From NCBI GenBank assembly GCA_949316495.1, contig OX439012.1, positions 6,967,549 through 7,031,548 of the forward strand: a stretch of DNA of 64,000 bases, written 5' to 3'. This document shows positions 13,201 to 27,159 of this stretch, piece by piece. The notes under the pieces were generated by a model. That model saw only the letters and a program-made list of their open reading frames with translations, did not search any database and was not told where the DNA came from. Source of the DNA: Amphiduros pacificus. Taxonomy: Eukaryota > Annelida > Polychaeta > Phyllodocida > Hesionidae. A program made the position numbers and the translations under genes. Numbering within the stretch: position 1 is the stretch's first letter; every line of letters starts with the position of its first letter.

Positions 13201-13205
13201 ACATA
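13149..13205. repeat. (AC)n microsatellite
   Basis: Dinucleotide CA/AC repeat with a few interruptions. Confidence 0.95.
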
Positions 13206-13613
13206 CATTTGAGACACAAATTATCAATGCACTACAGACATCAAGTTCTCAATATTCAAAGGTGAACATTTAAGTTAAGTTATATCCAGAACTTGTAGGC
13301 TTAACGCTTGGTTAAAACCCAGACTTGTAGACATAAACCTATTCTTTTCTCAACTTGCTGAAATAAAGTTTGCTAATACCCAAACCTTAAATCTTCAAGC
13401 TATCATCAGAGATTTTTTTCAGAACCTTAACATATATTTCTGTTAGTATCTTGACATAGGACATGAAGACACATCCCTTGATACTCATTAAACTGTGCCC
13501 ATCAAACTTTGACAACATTTTTGTACCATACTGTAGTTTCATAGACTCTTGCAGAAATGCATACCAGACAAACACCACGATATTGCATGTTATGAAAGGA
13601 ATGATCTAGCTAC

Positions 13614-13736
13614 CTGTTTTGCGTGGGAAAGGTTTGCACGTTGAAGTTATAAAGCGGTTCTGTTTGGCCGGAGTGGCGAGCAGCCTCATCTGCCTTCGTC
13701 GGTCCAGGCATCGTGACTCGTACCCAAGATGGCTCA
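13614..13736 (-). CDS. Candidate 123-nt minus-strand exon of an unrecognised gene
   Basis: On the minus strand CTTTTTCAAG precedes and AACAG|GTAGCT follows. The frame reads EPSWVRVTMPGPTKADEAAR, then HSGQTEPLYNFNVQTFPTQN, with phase 2 at both ends. Alternatively it is a first exon: the internal ATG at 13,711 has A at -3, and a YY1-like GCCATCTTG sits just upstream. The stretch is markedly GC- and CpG-richer than its neighbours. The product is not recognised. Confidence 0.42.
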
Positions 13737-15745
13737 CTTGAAAAAGCTCAGTTTATGTAATTCCTGGTTTAACTCAATCTTTGGATGATAGCGATTTTAA
13801 AGCGTAGTCCTCATCTCAAGGTGGTATATAAATAATCCTTGTTGCAGTTACTGTGGATTGTGGTTAAATACACTACTTCCATAGTTTTCCTATTTTTTTT
13901 AAATACCGATTTGCTACTGATAAAGTTTAAAAACTATTCCAATATATGTGTAAAGATGAATGAGATTTTATGATCCCCTCTCTGTGCTGGGATGGTCATT
14001 TGTTAGGAAAATCGTGCCATCTTCTCAGGGATTGAAGTCAATGATCGCGAAAACTCATCAGCAAAAGTGTGAAGTCAATCACACTTGACAATGTTCCTTG
14101 AAAATATTATGCCAAATATGTGCTAACTTTGCACAAGGATGAAAAGCGTCCGTGGTGGCAGTGTCTATCGTGACATTGCGGCAGACCGCCTTGTGATCAG
14201 GGTTCATTGAGCCTGGAGATTACACTGTTTGTGCCTATAGAGCCAGCAGATCGCCCCTTTCACAGCTTTCTCTACTTAGCACATTGTGTATTTACTTCTC
14301 AAACACTTCACCTAAATTGGAATTCCTCGTAGCTTCTTGAATCACACTTTTTTCTTTTGATCACATCTGATTTTTTTGCTTCAGATTCATATCTTGTTTG
14401 CTTGCATCTTTAGTTTTTTTTCACGAGTCAGTTCTGGTTAGTCCATAATGCTTTGTTTTTATACACGTGGGGTGGCCAATGGTTTTTTCATCTGTGATCT
14501 GTGCCTCTATTATTATGTTCAGGTCAAATTTGGGTTTACACACTAAGTCAGCCAGCGTTCTTCCTCCGATGTGTAACTGTAGTGCTAACTCTTCACGTCA
14601 CACGTCAGGCTTGACAGCTTCCTCAGCCCTTGTCACTGTATGCGGTTCTCTGATCTTCTCTGTTACATTTTGTTCTACAATTTCAACAAACTATGTTCCT
14701 GTCATCATAACAAACAATTCCTCTTCAAATGTTAACCTGGATCAGTAAAGTAAATCCATTTAAAGAATGAAAATGTTCGTCAAATTTTCACATTCAATTG
14801 GACTTTGAAGTTGGACTGCTTTATTAGCCAGGCAGAGTGTAGAGTGTGCCTCTGTCAGTTATGTCAATACTGATATGGGCACAAGTCCAAACAGAGGCAT
14901 GGATTAAAATGTGGACTGGACGTAACACAAGTCTTGGCCAACAAATTTCATGCATCACTAGTTCTTATAGTGCCTTGGAAAGGTTAAAATATATATCAAT
15001 TAAAAAGAAGAAAAGCTAAATTAAGAATGTCCAATTCAGTGTAGGGTTATGACAAAGTGTATAATCCTTTTCAGTTATTGAAGGCTGTTCCCATCAGTAC
15101 AATGGCTATTCTATATGGAGACAAATCTGATTAAAATGTCTGTGGGTAATTAGCAAAATAATTACTAGTATGTATGGAAATCATCTCAGTTAGTTGCAAG
15201 TAAGCAAACTCTTATTTTTGATAATCATATAAAAAGGAATCTTCTTTTGTTCTTTATGGTCAGATACTTAATAGCATCAATATTAAGAACCTAAAATGCA
15301 ATATATCAAACAATAAAATAGATTATCTTGAATTTAATCTGATATGGATTATTTGATATTAACAATTGGAATGAAGCTAATTAATACATTGTATTTTCAG
15401 TAGTTTATGTTTTGGTTATTGAAGGTTTAAGGTTTTTAATGAAATGCCATTAATCCATTTACTGGTAAACAAGATTGAGTAAAATAGAATTGTTTTCATT
15501 GGTCATTGCAAAACTTGTTTGCATCCAGAAATATTTGCCAATCCATTGGGAGGTAGTCAAAACATGTCAGGTAGATTTTAGGTTAAGAAATACCCTAAAA
15601 TGTTGCCCTTTATGACTTTATAAATGTTCCATGTACGGTAAAACACTAAACACTGCATTTTTCTTCCTGAATGAAGTAAATAAATGAATTTATTATTGTG
15701 CAAGTGAAATCGGAAAGACACTTTATGCAGAAAGGATACTTATCC
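13737..15745. other. No gene seen
   Basis: Unique DNA. A 93-codon plus frame at 14,467 has no recognisable domain or splice context. Confidence 0.5.
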
Positions 15746-15963
<218 letters not shown>

Positions 15964-17264
15964 GTATAAGAGATAAGATAACAAAAGATAACAAAGAAGA
16001 AGGCCAAAGCGTCTGGTACATTAACATTAGCACTCTCCATGTTCTCCTAGTTCTGTGTGCTTAGATTCTTATCAAAACAAGCACAAAACATAAACGCTGG
16101 TGTGACACATGCAAGAATGTCTCCCTGAAATGCACCAGTCAAAGTGGGGCTCAAAGGGCAGACAAAAAGGGAGATTCAGAAGAATAGAAAAGGCCTGGCA
16201 AACTCCCCTGGGTTCTTAATTTTCGCAGTTTATACACTGATACATCATTCCAGCAAGAATGGGACTCTATTTAGTTTTGTCAAGACTCAAGACTCAAGAC
16301 TCAAGACTCAAGACTCAAATACATTCATTCAATGGATTGGCAAATATTGACAGGGAAGTCAATGTTGGGTAAATCTTAAGCAAAGGGTATCACATTAGAG
16401 TGTGCCCCAGGACTCTGTCAGAATCCCGGGGTTGCCAGGGGTAGGTGGGGTGCATGGGGTACCTAAATGATCGTCGCATGCAGTGGAGTGTGCCAACATT
16501 CTATCAGGGGCTTCTCAGCAAATTGACCAAGATCACGCTATCACATATGACCATTAAGAAAATAAAATACCCCTAAACAACAAAAACACCCTCAAATTGC
16601 CTGCATTCTGATCACGCGAACGTACCTGCGCACTAAGATATGTCCAGTTACCTGTTTGGTTATGCAAATATGTGACAAAATAGATCATTTCTGTGAGGTG
16701 ACAACATTAATGAAAAAAAACCAGAGAAATTGGTGCAATATGAATAGAAATAATAAAAAAGGACTCACACACACTCACACATTCAAACACACATATGCAT
16801 GCACACACACAATAATTCCTATTCCACAAGCACAACAAAATATTCAATGTATTTTCATATATTTTCAGTTTTTATAAATAAAATTTACATTTTATTTATC
16901 TTATCTGAGACTGATACTTCCCATTGTTGAAAGGAAATAAATTATTGAAAATAAATTATTGAAGAACTGTGTTGTTTACCTTCAAAGTTCTGTCTCAAAT
17001 TCACAATAAGAGGTTGGTGAGAAGCCATTTATCTTGGAATCATATCAGACCAGCCTGTTCTCATCTGAGCTGATCTTGTTTTATCATCAATTTTTGTTTG
17101 TTATGATCATTTGAAACTTGATCTTAATTCTGGCAAATCGTTTCATTTTCATTTTTTTTAAAAATATACCCCCATCTCACAGATATCTTTCGCTGAGAGA
17201 ACGCAGTACTTATTTAGTCATGCCAAAATAGGACTAATTAAGGTCATACGGTCAAGACTACCAT
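15964..17264. other. No gene seen
   Basis: Unique DNA with a short AC-rich tract at 16,765-16,810. Confidence 0.5.
16285..16320. repeat. 7-bp AAGACTC repeat
   Basis: About five tandem AAGACTC units. Confidence 0.9.
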
Positions 17265-17643
17265 ATAACCTCTTAGGGTCATGATGCATAATTTCTTGGA
17301 TTTATTTCATCATGCAGGCACAATCATGCAGTGACCTTGACCTCATAGGGTCACGATGCGTTATTGCACAGCTTTATTTCATCATGCAGGCACAATATGA
17401 TCATGCAGTGACCTTGACCTCATAGGGTCATAATGCATTATTGTGCAGCTTTATTTCATCATGCAGACACAATATGATCATGCAGTGACCTTGACCTCTT
17501 AGGGTCATAATGCATTATTGTGCAGCTTTATTTCATCATGCAGGCGCAATATGATCATGCAGTGACCTTGACCTCTTAGGGTCATAATGCATTATTGTGC
17601 GGCTTTATTTCATCATGCAGACATAATATGATCATGCAGTGAC
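17265..17643. repeat. 77-bp array carrying nuclear-receptor direct repeats
   Basis: Four good units (GTGACC starting at 17,331, 17,408, 17,485 and 17,562) plus degenerate ends. Each contains TGACCTTGACCT, a direct repeat without spacer of AGGTCA on the minus strand, followed by AGGGTCA. Confidence 0.93.
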
Positions 17644-17907
17644 TCTGTGTTTCAGTATTTCTTTAAGTCGATGTGTATGTGCATGACTCAATAGACGTTT
17701 GCTTCTGACTGTTAAGTGAACTGAAGCGTGCCTCATGGGAAGCAGATCATAGATAGAGAATGGATCTCCTCATGATGGTGCATATACCTCATCTAATTAT
17801 ACTTCCATCAATCATACTTACATGGCAAATATGTGCGTCCATCCTCTAAAGGCTAGTCTTATCATGACAATACATGAGAAGAATCTCACTCTTAATGGAC
17901 ACTCTTC

Positions 17908-18340
17908 TATAAAGGGACATAGCGCAAAGAAAGGGACATAGCGCAAATAAAGGGACATAACACAAAGAAAGGAACATAACACAAAGAAAGGGACATAACA
18001 CAAAGAAAGGGACATAGCACAAAGAAAGGGACATAGCACAAAGAAAGGGACATATCACAAAGAAAGGGACGTAACACAAAGAAAGGGACGTAACACAAAG
18101 AAAGGGACGTAACACAAAGAAAGGGACGTAACACAAAGAAAGGGATGTAACACAAAGAAAGGGACATAAAACAAAGAAAGGGACATAACACAAAGAAAGG
18201 GACGTAACACAAAGAAAGGGATATAGCACAAAGAAAGGGACATAACACAAAGAAAGGGACGTAACACAAAGAAAGGGACGTAACACAAAGAAAGAGACGT
18301 AACACAAAGAAAGGGACGTAACACAAAGAAAGGGACACAT
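17908..18340. repeat. 19-bp minisatellite, ~23 copies
   Basis: The unit is ACATAACACAAAGAAAGGG with G/A changes. Three minus-strand frames stay open because the unit lacks stops in every register. Confidence 0.95.
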
Positions 18341-20815
18341 CATAGTCACTCCAACAGAATGTGACATACCTCAGTCACCGTAATTGAATGTGACATACCA
18401 CAGTCACCCTAACTGATTGTGACATCTGACAGTCACTCAAACTGAATCTGACATACCAGTCACTCTGACAGATTGAGACATACCACAATCACTCTAACTG
18501 AATGTGACATACCTCAGTCACTCTAACTGAATGTGACATACCACAGTCACTCTCACTCTAACTGAATGTGACATACCACAGTCACTCTAACTGAATGTGA
18601 CACACCACAGTCACTCTAACTGAATGTGACATACCACAGTCACTCTAACTGAATGTGACACACCAGTCACTCTAATTGAATGTGACATACCACAGTCACT
18701 CTAAGAGAATGTGACACACCACAGTCACTCTAACGGAATGTGACATACCACAGTCACTCTAACTGAATGTGACATACCACAATCACTCTAAGAGAATGTG
18801 ACACACCACAGTCACTCTAGCTGAATGTGACATACCACAATCACTCTAAGAGAATGTGACACATCAGTCACTCTAATAGAATGTGACATACCACAGTCAC
18901 TCAAACTGAATGTGACACACCAGTAACTCTAATTGAATGTGACATACCACAGTCACTCTAAGAGAATGTGACATACACCAGGCACTCTAACTGAATGTGA
19001 CATACCACAGTCACTCTAAGAGAATGTGACATACCACAGTCACTCTAACTGAATATGACATACCAGTCTCTCTAACTGAATGTGACACACCAGTCACTCT
19101 AAGTGAATGTGACATACCACAGTCACTCTAACAGATTGAGACATACCACAGTCACTCTAACTGAATGTGACATACCTCAGTCACTCTAACTGAATGTGAC
19201 ATACCAGTCACTCTAACTGATTGTGACATACCACAGTCACTCTAACTGAATGTGACATACCACAGTCACTCTAACTGAATGTGACATACCTCAGTCACTC
19301 TAACTGAATGTGACATACCACAGTCACTCTAACTGATTGTGACATACCACAGTCACTCTAACTGAATGTGACATACCACAGTCACTTTAACTGAATATGA
19401 CGTACCACAGTCACTCTAACAGAATGTGACATACCACAGTCACTCTAACTGAATGTGACACACCACAGTCACTCTAACTGAATGTGACATACCACAGTCA
19501 CTCTAATAGAATGTGACATACCACAGTCACTCTAACAGATTGAGACATACCACAGTCACTCTAACAGAATGTGACATACCACAGTCACTCTAACTGAATG
19601 TGACATACCACAGTCACTCTAATAGAATGTGACATACCACAGTCACTCTAACAGATTGAGACATACCACAGTCACTCTAACAGAATGTGACATACCACAG
19701 TCACTCTAATAGAATGTGACATACCACAGTCACTCTAACAGATTGAGACATACCACAGTCACTCTAACAGAATGTGACATACCACAGTCACTCTAAGAGA
19801 ATGTGACATACCACAGTCACTCTAACTGAATGTGACATACCTCAGTCACTCAAATAGAATGTGACATACCTCAGTCACTCTAACTGAATGTGACATACCA
19901 CAGTCACTCTAACTGAATGTGACATACCACAGTCACTCTAACAGATTGAGACATACCACAGTCACTCTAATAGAATGTGACATACCACAGTCACCCAAAC
20001 TGATTGTGACATACCGCAGTCACTCTAACTGAATGTGACATACCACAGTCACTCTAACTGAATGTGACATACCACAGTCACTCTGACAGAATGTGACATA
20101 CCACAGTCACTCTAACAGAATGTGACATACCACAGTCACTCTAACTGAATGTGACATACCACAGTCACTCTAATAGAATGTGACATACCACAGTCACTCT
20201 AACAGATTGAGACATACCACAGTCACTCTAACAGAATGTGACATACCACAGTCACTCTAATAGAATGTGACATACCACAGTCACTCTAACAGATTGAGAC
20301 ATACCACAGTCACTCTAACAGAATGTGACATACCACAGTCACTCTAATAGAATGTGACATACCACAGTCACTCTAACAGAATGTGACATACCACAGTCAC
20401 TCTAACTGAATGTGACATACCACTGTCACTCTAACTGAATGTGACATACCTCAGTCACTCTAACTGAATGTGACATACCACAGTCACTCTAACTGAATAT
20501 GACATACCACAGTCACTCTAACAGATTGAGACATACCACAGTCACTCTAATAGAATGTGACATACCACAGTCACCCAAACTGATTGTGACATACCGCAGT
20601 CACTCTAACTGAATGTGACATACCACAGTCACTCTAACTGAATGTGACATACCACAGTCACTCTAACTGAATGTGACATACCACAGTCACTCTAACTTAA
20701 TGTGACATACCACAGTCACTCTGACAGAATGTGACATACCACAGTCACTCTAACTGAATGTGACATACCACAGTCACTAACTGAATGTGACATACCTCAG
20801 TCACTCTCTGAGAAA
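18341..20815. repeat. 29-bp minisatellite, ~85 copies
   Basis: The unit contains GAATGTGACATACCACAGTC and ACTCTAACT. Variants (ACAGA, ATAGA, ACTGA) recur in blocks such as the stretches near 19,500-19,800 and 20,090-20,400, showing segmental duplication within the array. Confidence 0.96.
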
Positions 20816-23064
20816 GTGATAAACTTTAGTTACTATTTCAGAATGGTCAGAATGGTCAGAATGGTCAGAATTCTTGCTACTATTTCAGAATGGCCAAAAG
20901 AGTCATGTTGCAAGTGTATTGAGTCAATTTCCAGCTAAATATAATTTCCTGTGTACATATATGTGTATGAGTGTATACATGTACACATCCTTTATGCTAA
21001 CTATTTGACAATGTCTCTTCATTATGTTTCCTGTGGTACACTCCACTTCGAGAACTGGTATATATAGCGGCCATTTTAATTTATCGATGTTAGCAGAGAT
21101 AGAATGCACTTCATGTATAATTATATACTGCATTTTTTTCATGTCAGAATAATTGTTCATAAACCACTAGTAACTGCCAAGGCTCGATATATAATTTGAC
21201 ATCAGAGTGTTTTGTTCTCTTCTTTCATCATATCTTGCCAATTTAATCAAACAGGATTAATTGCCACTGACTTTTACATCATGTACATTGGACAATTCAT
21301 GCAAAGAAAAAATAAGCTTAATTGGTACTCATTATTGAGTACATCTACCATCAAGAAATAAACAACATCAAGAAGTATAACTTAACAATGCTATTTACAA
21401 ATGTCTGCTGTTCATCTATATCTGATTTTTATCTTATATTTGCAGCAGGCGATCATAACTGGTTACACAGTATATGACTCTACAGTTCAAGTCATCCAAA
21501 TTGTCTATAAATGTTTATTAAACTTCTTGTTGTCATTTAGCTTCAAAATGAGTCCTCACAAGATAATTTTATGGGCATGGATATTTACTAGTAATCATGG
21601 ATATGCATAAATGTGTTTTAATTTAACATCATGATGAGTTTTTGACATAACACAAATCTTACACTATATTCTAAAGGTGTACTTTACTCGAAATAATATG
21701 CCCCTAAATCATGTTTTCCTCATATCTCTTAAAGCATTTGAATTTATGTAATGCTGATAAACAACTTCATGCTTGAGAACATTTATGATATTTTTAGTAT
21801 TCCCTCTGTTTTATTGAGCCAGTGTGACACCTTAAGGACTTCATGTGAAATAAATTTATTTAACAATGCAACATGTATTCACCAGGTGGCACTGAATACA
21901 CATAATTAACCACCAGGTGGCAGGCTACCTGGGCTTTGCTGATTGGTGATTGGAGAACACTATCTGTCTTTTATTACATTATTGGGGCGAGGAGATTACT
22001 TCTGGCTTAAAATTTGTTATTTTGGAAAAACTGTCCAATGAAATATTTAGTACACGTATGTTCCAATGTTGAATATAGAAAAAAAATGGATGGTGTTTTG
22101 AGTGCAATTGTTCAACATGTTCAAGGTTGGCCTCATGATCAACTTGCTCAGAGTTTAAAATCCATGATTAAACTTACAGATCTTCAGCTTTTTATTTATG
22201 AAAACATTTCAAGAATTCTCTGATCTCTTCTTGGACATTTATGTATTGTTTCCAAGATTTCAAAATATTTAAATATTACATGTCTATTCTTTGCAAAGAT
22301 ATAAATGAAAACCCATCTATTCAATTCAATTCAATTCAATTCAATTTTATTATCTCAGAGAGACCTCTATTGGTGACTATGAAGACCACCAATGAGGTAT
22401 GGGAGAAAAAGGAAGGATGTGGGTGGCCTTTGATAGTTACAGTGGCTCCACCTTACATTTTGTACAAAATGTTCCTATTTATGTAGAACATGACGTGTAC
22501 TCCCCTTAAGAGAAATCAAGCACTTTCTCAACCAACATTCGGCCATCTTGATTTCTGTTATGAGTGAACTCATTGAGTACATATTAGCACATTAACTCCC
22601 TATGAAACTAACATCCTACCGAACTACTTTCCATATGACTTCTCCAGAAAAATGTGCACCACTCCAGTAACTGATTTTCTTTGGCTAATTTCAATTCTCT
22701 GTTTTATGTTTTTGAGTTAAATATATAAAATGTGTATGGACATTATATGACACACCTCATATTCAATATAAATTATTACATGCTAACCTTATATACCTAC
22801 CTACAGAGAATCAACTAGAAAATGGTTAGATTTAAATGAGAGATGAGTTATAGATATCTGTTTCTTTTTATCGATTTGCATTACTATTGATATCATCTTA
22901 GACAAACATATTTTTGGAAAATTTTACTCTATAAATTTAATTTAGGCTGTTGTGTGAAATAACGGAATATCCCTTTTATAAAAATAACTTGATCAAGTGA
23001 TAAAGATGTTGACTATTTGTGTGATTTACCAGTGAGAAGGTCAAATCATACAAAGCAACATGGC
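20816..23064. other. No gene seen
   Basis: AT-rich unique DNA with a short (TTCAA)n at 22,318-22,345 and the CTCF-like motif at 21,910. Confidence 0.5.
21910..21923 (+). promoter_or_regulatory. CTCF-core-like motif
   Basis: CCACCAGGTGGCAG is an exact match to the bilaterian CTCF core CCASYAGRKGGCRS. A second, weaker TCACCAGGTGGCAC lies ~20 bp upstream. Confidence 0.4.
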
Positions 23065-23160
23065 TCAGTGGGTAAGACATCTGTCTCACATGCTTAAGGT
23101 CTGGGGTTCGATTCCCACCGGGAACAATATATTTTTTTTATTCATGCTGAAACTGAAATC
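23065..23160 (+). mobile_element. tRNA-like SINE head, copy 1
   Basis: It has A-box-like TGGCTCAGTGGG and B-box-like GGTTCGATTCC at tRNA spacing. The ends cannot pair as an acceptor stem. It is followed by TTCATGCTGAA and an AT-rich body that recurs after copy 2, which favours a retroposed SINE over a tRNA gene. Confidence 0.55.
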
Positions 23161-23524
23161 TTCATTTTGAAGTTTTATTTTCGCAACATGCACATCAGAA
23201 CATATAGAATTGAAACATTTTTTATTTTGATAGAAATTATAAAAAAAATAATGACGATACAATAAACAAAGGTGAAATCTTCAAAGGTGAAATCTTCATG
23301 TTGGGGTCTTTTTAGAGCAGAATGAAAGTCAGAACACATAAATGTGTTTTTCTTTTTTTTTTTCTTTTGTTTTTTCAATTGTTTTTTTTTTTTTTTTTTT
23401 TTTGGCAAATGGAGAAAATACAAAAAAATAAAATAAAATGTCTTTATTAGCAAAGAAATGGAACAATTTCAATTTTCATACAATGCTGTGACTCCAGGTT
23501 TTCTACAGTACTGACAAAGGGTGA

Positions 23525-23640
23525 TACATGGCTCAGTGGTTAAGATGTCTGTCTTCTATGCTAAAGGTCCAGGGTTCGAATCCTGGTTGGGAAAAGTATT
23601 ATTTTCATGCTGAAGGTGAAATCTGTTTGAGTGATATGTA
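23525..23640 (+). mobile_element. tRNA-like SINE head, copy 2
   Basis: It has A box TGGCTCAGTGG and B box GGTTCGAATCC, then the same TTCATGCTGAAGGTGAAATC trailer as copy 1, ~460 bp downstream. The acceptor stem is not complementary, so a working tRNA is unlikely. Confidence 0.55.
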
Positions 23641-25102
23641 CTTCAGGAAACATATATTGATTTGTCTATTGCAAATGCAGAAGAATATAAAATAATAGAA
23701 ATGATTTGATACCCCCCAAAAATGAAATCTTTATATTGTAGTTCTTATTGAGCAATTTGCATATCAGAAGAATATAATTTTTATTATTTTATTTTGCAAA
23801 CATAGACAATATTTGAGCAATATGTATGTCAGAACATATAGAATTGAATATGTTTTTTGCCAACATAGAAAATATAAAAAATAGTAGTTATATGCAGAAA
23901 ACAAATATGAAATCTTCATATTCCAATTTTATTTCAGTTTAGAAAAAAATGAATTATAACATGGATTCAATTTCAAGAATTCATCATAGACTTTAAACTT
24001 CGAGTAGGTTGATCAAGAGGCCAACCTTGAGCATCTCTGAATGAATCCAGTGCGATGCAATAGTTCCCAATGTTTCAGTATTATTATGTGTCTCACAGGT
24101 CTGATGATATGCTTTGACCTTTTCTCATGGCAGGATTGCTCACTCAACATTTCGCCTGGATCCACATTTAAAAATAAACATGGACTGTACCTATCTCAGG
24201 TGTTGTTACAATTCATCAACACTTAAAACATACCTGCAAACAATGCTCATTCTTAAATACAATCAATCAGATTGGTATATTATATATTCCAAAACAATTT
24301 TCAAGATCTTCAAAATGTGTAGTTGTCAATATTTGACCATATCAGTCACTGACAGGATGGAAATCAACAGGTCACATGTCACCTGTATGTGCATTTCTCT
24401 GTTGTCCAATGAGATCAGCCAACAATGCATGTACTCATATGTGCAAAGATCACCTCTTGGAAATGGTGTCGATACCTCTAAAATAGTTCTCTAGTTTCAC
24501 AGTTGTTTAAACACTACTAACAATATAGAATTAGAATTTCTATATTTGAAATAAATTCAAATATTGCAATCATTATTTTAATTGTCAAATAAAACCACAA
24601 TTTGAATAAGAAGCATGTGTAGTAATAATGCTCAGATGTGTGTACAGTGATTTGCCTACTATTTTTGACATGTGAAAGTGACTACACACCCCACTAATCT
24701 GAGTACTAATCTCAGTAAGCAAGTGTTCCGAGCAGGACGCCAGCTCATATTTTTAATCTCTAACTACGGTACCCTTACCTGAGACTTTCTTCTTTTTGTC
24801 AGGTATGTTGGCTTAAGGGGAAAACACGTAATGAAGTTCCTATTTATGCACATTTTAATTATAAACTTTGTCCAGCAATAGTTTCTGTTCGTGATGGGAA
24901 TTAATTCATATGGTGATTGTAGTAGTGACTTATACATGTAAATATAGGCCTACATATATAATAAATAGTGGGAGAAATGTATCATTCTTACTTCTATGAT
25001 TAGTTAGTTATCTCATATATAAAACAGTTTTCTCAAATACAATTAAGTTGGAGTGACCTTTCGATATTTACTATGGTAAATAACGGTTGAAGACGAGCAC
25101 CA
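23641..25102. other. No gene seen
   Basis: AT-rich DNA. Diffuse repeats of GAAATCTTCAT and CAGAACATATAGAATTGAA continue from the SINE-like pair to ~23,960. Confidence 0.5.
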
Positions 25103-26071
25103 CTATGTATTTTGTTTGGTCTTTTTCTCTTTTGCATCTTTCTGTCTTTGTTTCTTTTTGGGATTTTTGTTGTTGGATTTTTTTAGTTTTTTCTCGTTGG
25201 ATTTTTTGTGTTCAGAAGAAAAATGTTTCATGATCAGTTTCGAGAATTTGGCTATATTTTCTAGGGTCTGAATATCAGTTGTGCCAAAAAGTTTTCTGAA
25301 ATTGTTTGTGTTGGGTCTTTCTGTTAATGTCTTATCAATATAAGCTTTTCTTTCATTTTTGAACTTGTCACATATCATAATATAGTGGTATTCATCTCCA
25401 ATATCCCCACTTTTACATAAGTTACATTTTCTATTGTGTCGTTCGATTCCTTTGTATCTGCCATCTACTATGGGCAGTCGGTGGTTACCACATCTGAATT
25501 TACATAGTGATATGGCAAGATGTGGTTCTGTAATGGTCAAATATTTCTCTAGTGTGTGGTTGGTTTTAAAGATTTTATAGTTTATGCAATGGCTGGAATC
25601 ATTTATGTCTTGAAACCAGTTTTGTAAGTGTATGTCTGTTAGTCTAAGATGAATTGCATGTTTGAATTTAGTTACGTCAATATTATTTGCTTGGAGCCAG
25701 ATATTTCCACATCCAATTTGGTCTAGAGTATCTTTAATGTAATTGAGCCATTTGGATTTGTATGAACCATTGTCATTTTCTTTTTTAATAATATGATATA
25801 TGATATATGCAATTTTAGTACTTTTACCAGTAACGAGTCTTGTCCAGAAATTTAACATTCTCTGTTTTATATAGAGCTCTATTTTATATCTACCTAATTC
25901 TCCTAATACAATGCAGTTTGCTGTACCTCTATGTAGTCTTAGTAAAAACTTACAGAAGAAGGTTTGCACACGCTCTATGTGGGTTATGTCAGTGAAACCC
26001 CAGATTTCTGAACCATAGAGTAATATGGGCATGATACACATATCAAAAAGGTGGCATTCTACTCTAATCAT
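25103..26071 (-). mobile_element. 5'-truncated LINE, RT C-terminal frame with zinc knuckle
   Basis: A 322-codon minus-strand frame starts MIRVECHLFDMCIMPILLYG and continues SEIWGF...IERVQTFFCKFLLRL, the 'PiLLYGsEiW' block of non-LTR reverse transcriptases. Near residues 215-235 it has a Cys-X2-Cys-X9-His-X4-Cys knuckle (CNLC ... H ... C). It ends in a lysine-rich tail and a stop. The frame is unbroken but lacks the RT core, so the copy is truncated. A degenerate TCTAATCTATTCT-type repeat directly abuts its 5' break. Confidence 0.85.
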
Positions 26072-26315
26072 ATCTTTGTAATCTATTCTAATCTAATCTT
26101 TTCTTATCTATTCTATTCTTATCTAATTTAATCTATTCTGATCTAATATATTCTAATTTATTCTAAATTGAATCTAATTTGATCAGGTTTAACCTAGTCT
26201 AATCTAATCTATTCTATGTTAATTTAATGTACTATATTCTTATCTATTCCAATCTATTTTATCTATTTTGATTTATTCTAATCTATTCTAGTTTATCTCT
26301 TTTAGTCTAATCTAT
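26072..26315. repeat. Degenerate TCTAATCTATTCT-type repeat
   Basis: 5-6-bp units (TCTAA, TCTAT, TCTTA) directly against the 5' end of the LINE at 25,103-26,071. Confidence 0.85.
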
Positions 26316-27159
26316 TCATCATCATTGTCACAATGCTCAATAACTCACAAACAACTACAATGATATCATTTTCGCTTGTGTTTGTTTTGCCTTTAGGGCT
26401 AGATGTTCGAGGTTTCAAGATGATTAAGCCGTAAGTCTAGGGAGCTTACCCCGATTTTGGCTCAATAATCCTGCTTACACCGCCAGATGTCGCTTTTGTT
26501 TGAGAAGTGATTTGTGAGTGCGTAGTAGAGTAAGAAGATTTTGCCTTGGGTTTTTTGCCTTGGGATTTTGCAAACTTACGCGAGCTTGATTTTTTAAAAT
26601 CAACACTTGTTTAACTACACTGGAAATGTTGCAGCCGTCAATTCATTGAAGCCATTTTCAGAGACTGGCACATCCAGTACATCCATTTTCACAGGTTATG
26701 TGAAATATGAAGATAGTCATGTGAAGCTTCAGAATGGATTGGTAAGGAAGAGTCACGTGGAGTCATGGTAACCAGTGTCTACATTGTTATCTTGGCCTTT
26801 GACATTTCTTTTGATCTAAATATCTTAACATCCTTTGTTCCTAATTGAAAATAATAAAAGGTTCTTGTTCAACATGTTTTGTCCTGTAGGGCGCAGTCCT
26901 ATCCTTAAAGTCAACAGCAGGATCAAATAGGATCACAATATACCCCGCGTGACCTTATTTGGCCTCAATTATTTGTGACCTAATATCATGGCTCTCAGTG
27001 CACAGTACCTCCAGACACCACTCGACTTTGGGCTGGGAATCTGCTGCGGGGTAGATATTATGTAAATTCCACAGATCAGCCCACAATAGATACCAATCTA
27101 TATATTCTGCTGATTGCTCAGACAAATGTAAGAATTTCTTAGCTGTATTACTCCAGTCT
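26316..27159. other. No gene seen
   Basis: Moderately GC-rich unique DNA before the large array, without a supported exon. Confidence 0.5.

Noticed and set aside
14467-14748. 93-codon plus frame rich in Ser/Thr/Cys
   Set aside because: No recognisable domain, promoter or splice signals.
17846-18367. Cysteine- and phenylalanine-rich minus-strand frames resembling a secreted repeat protein
   Set aside because: The 19-bp unit is open in all registers and gives the same peptide in three frames, so it is a repeat effect.
23065-23595. Two tRNA genes
   Set aside because: A and B boxes are present but the acceptor stems do not pair, and both are followed by the same non-tRNA trailer, so they are read as SINE heads.
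24779-24811. 33-nt minus-strand micro-exon with CAG|GTAAGG donor
   Set aside because: The acceptor is poor, and the phase needed by the neighbouring candidate exons runs into a stop.
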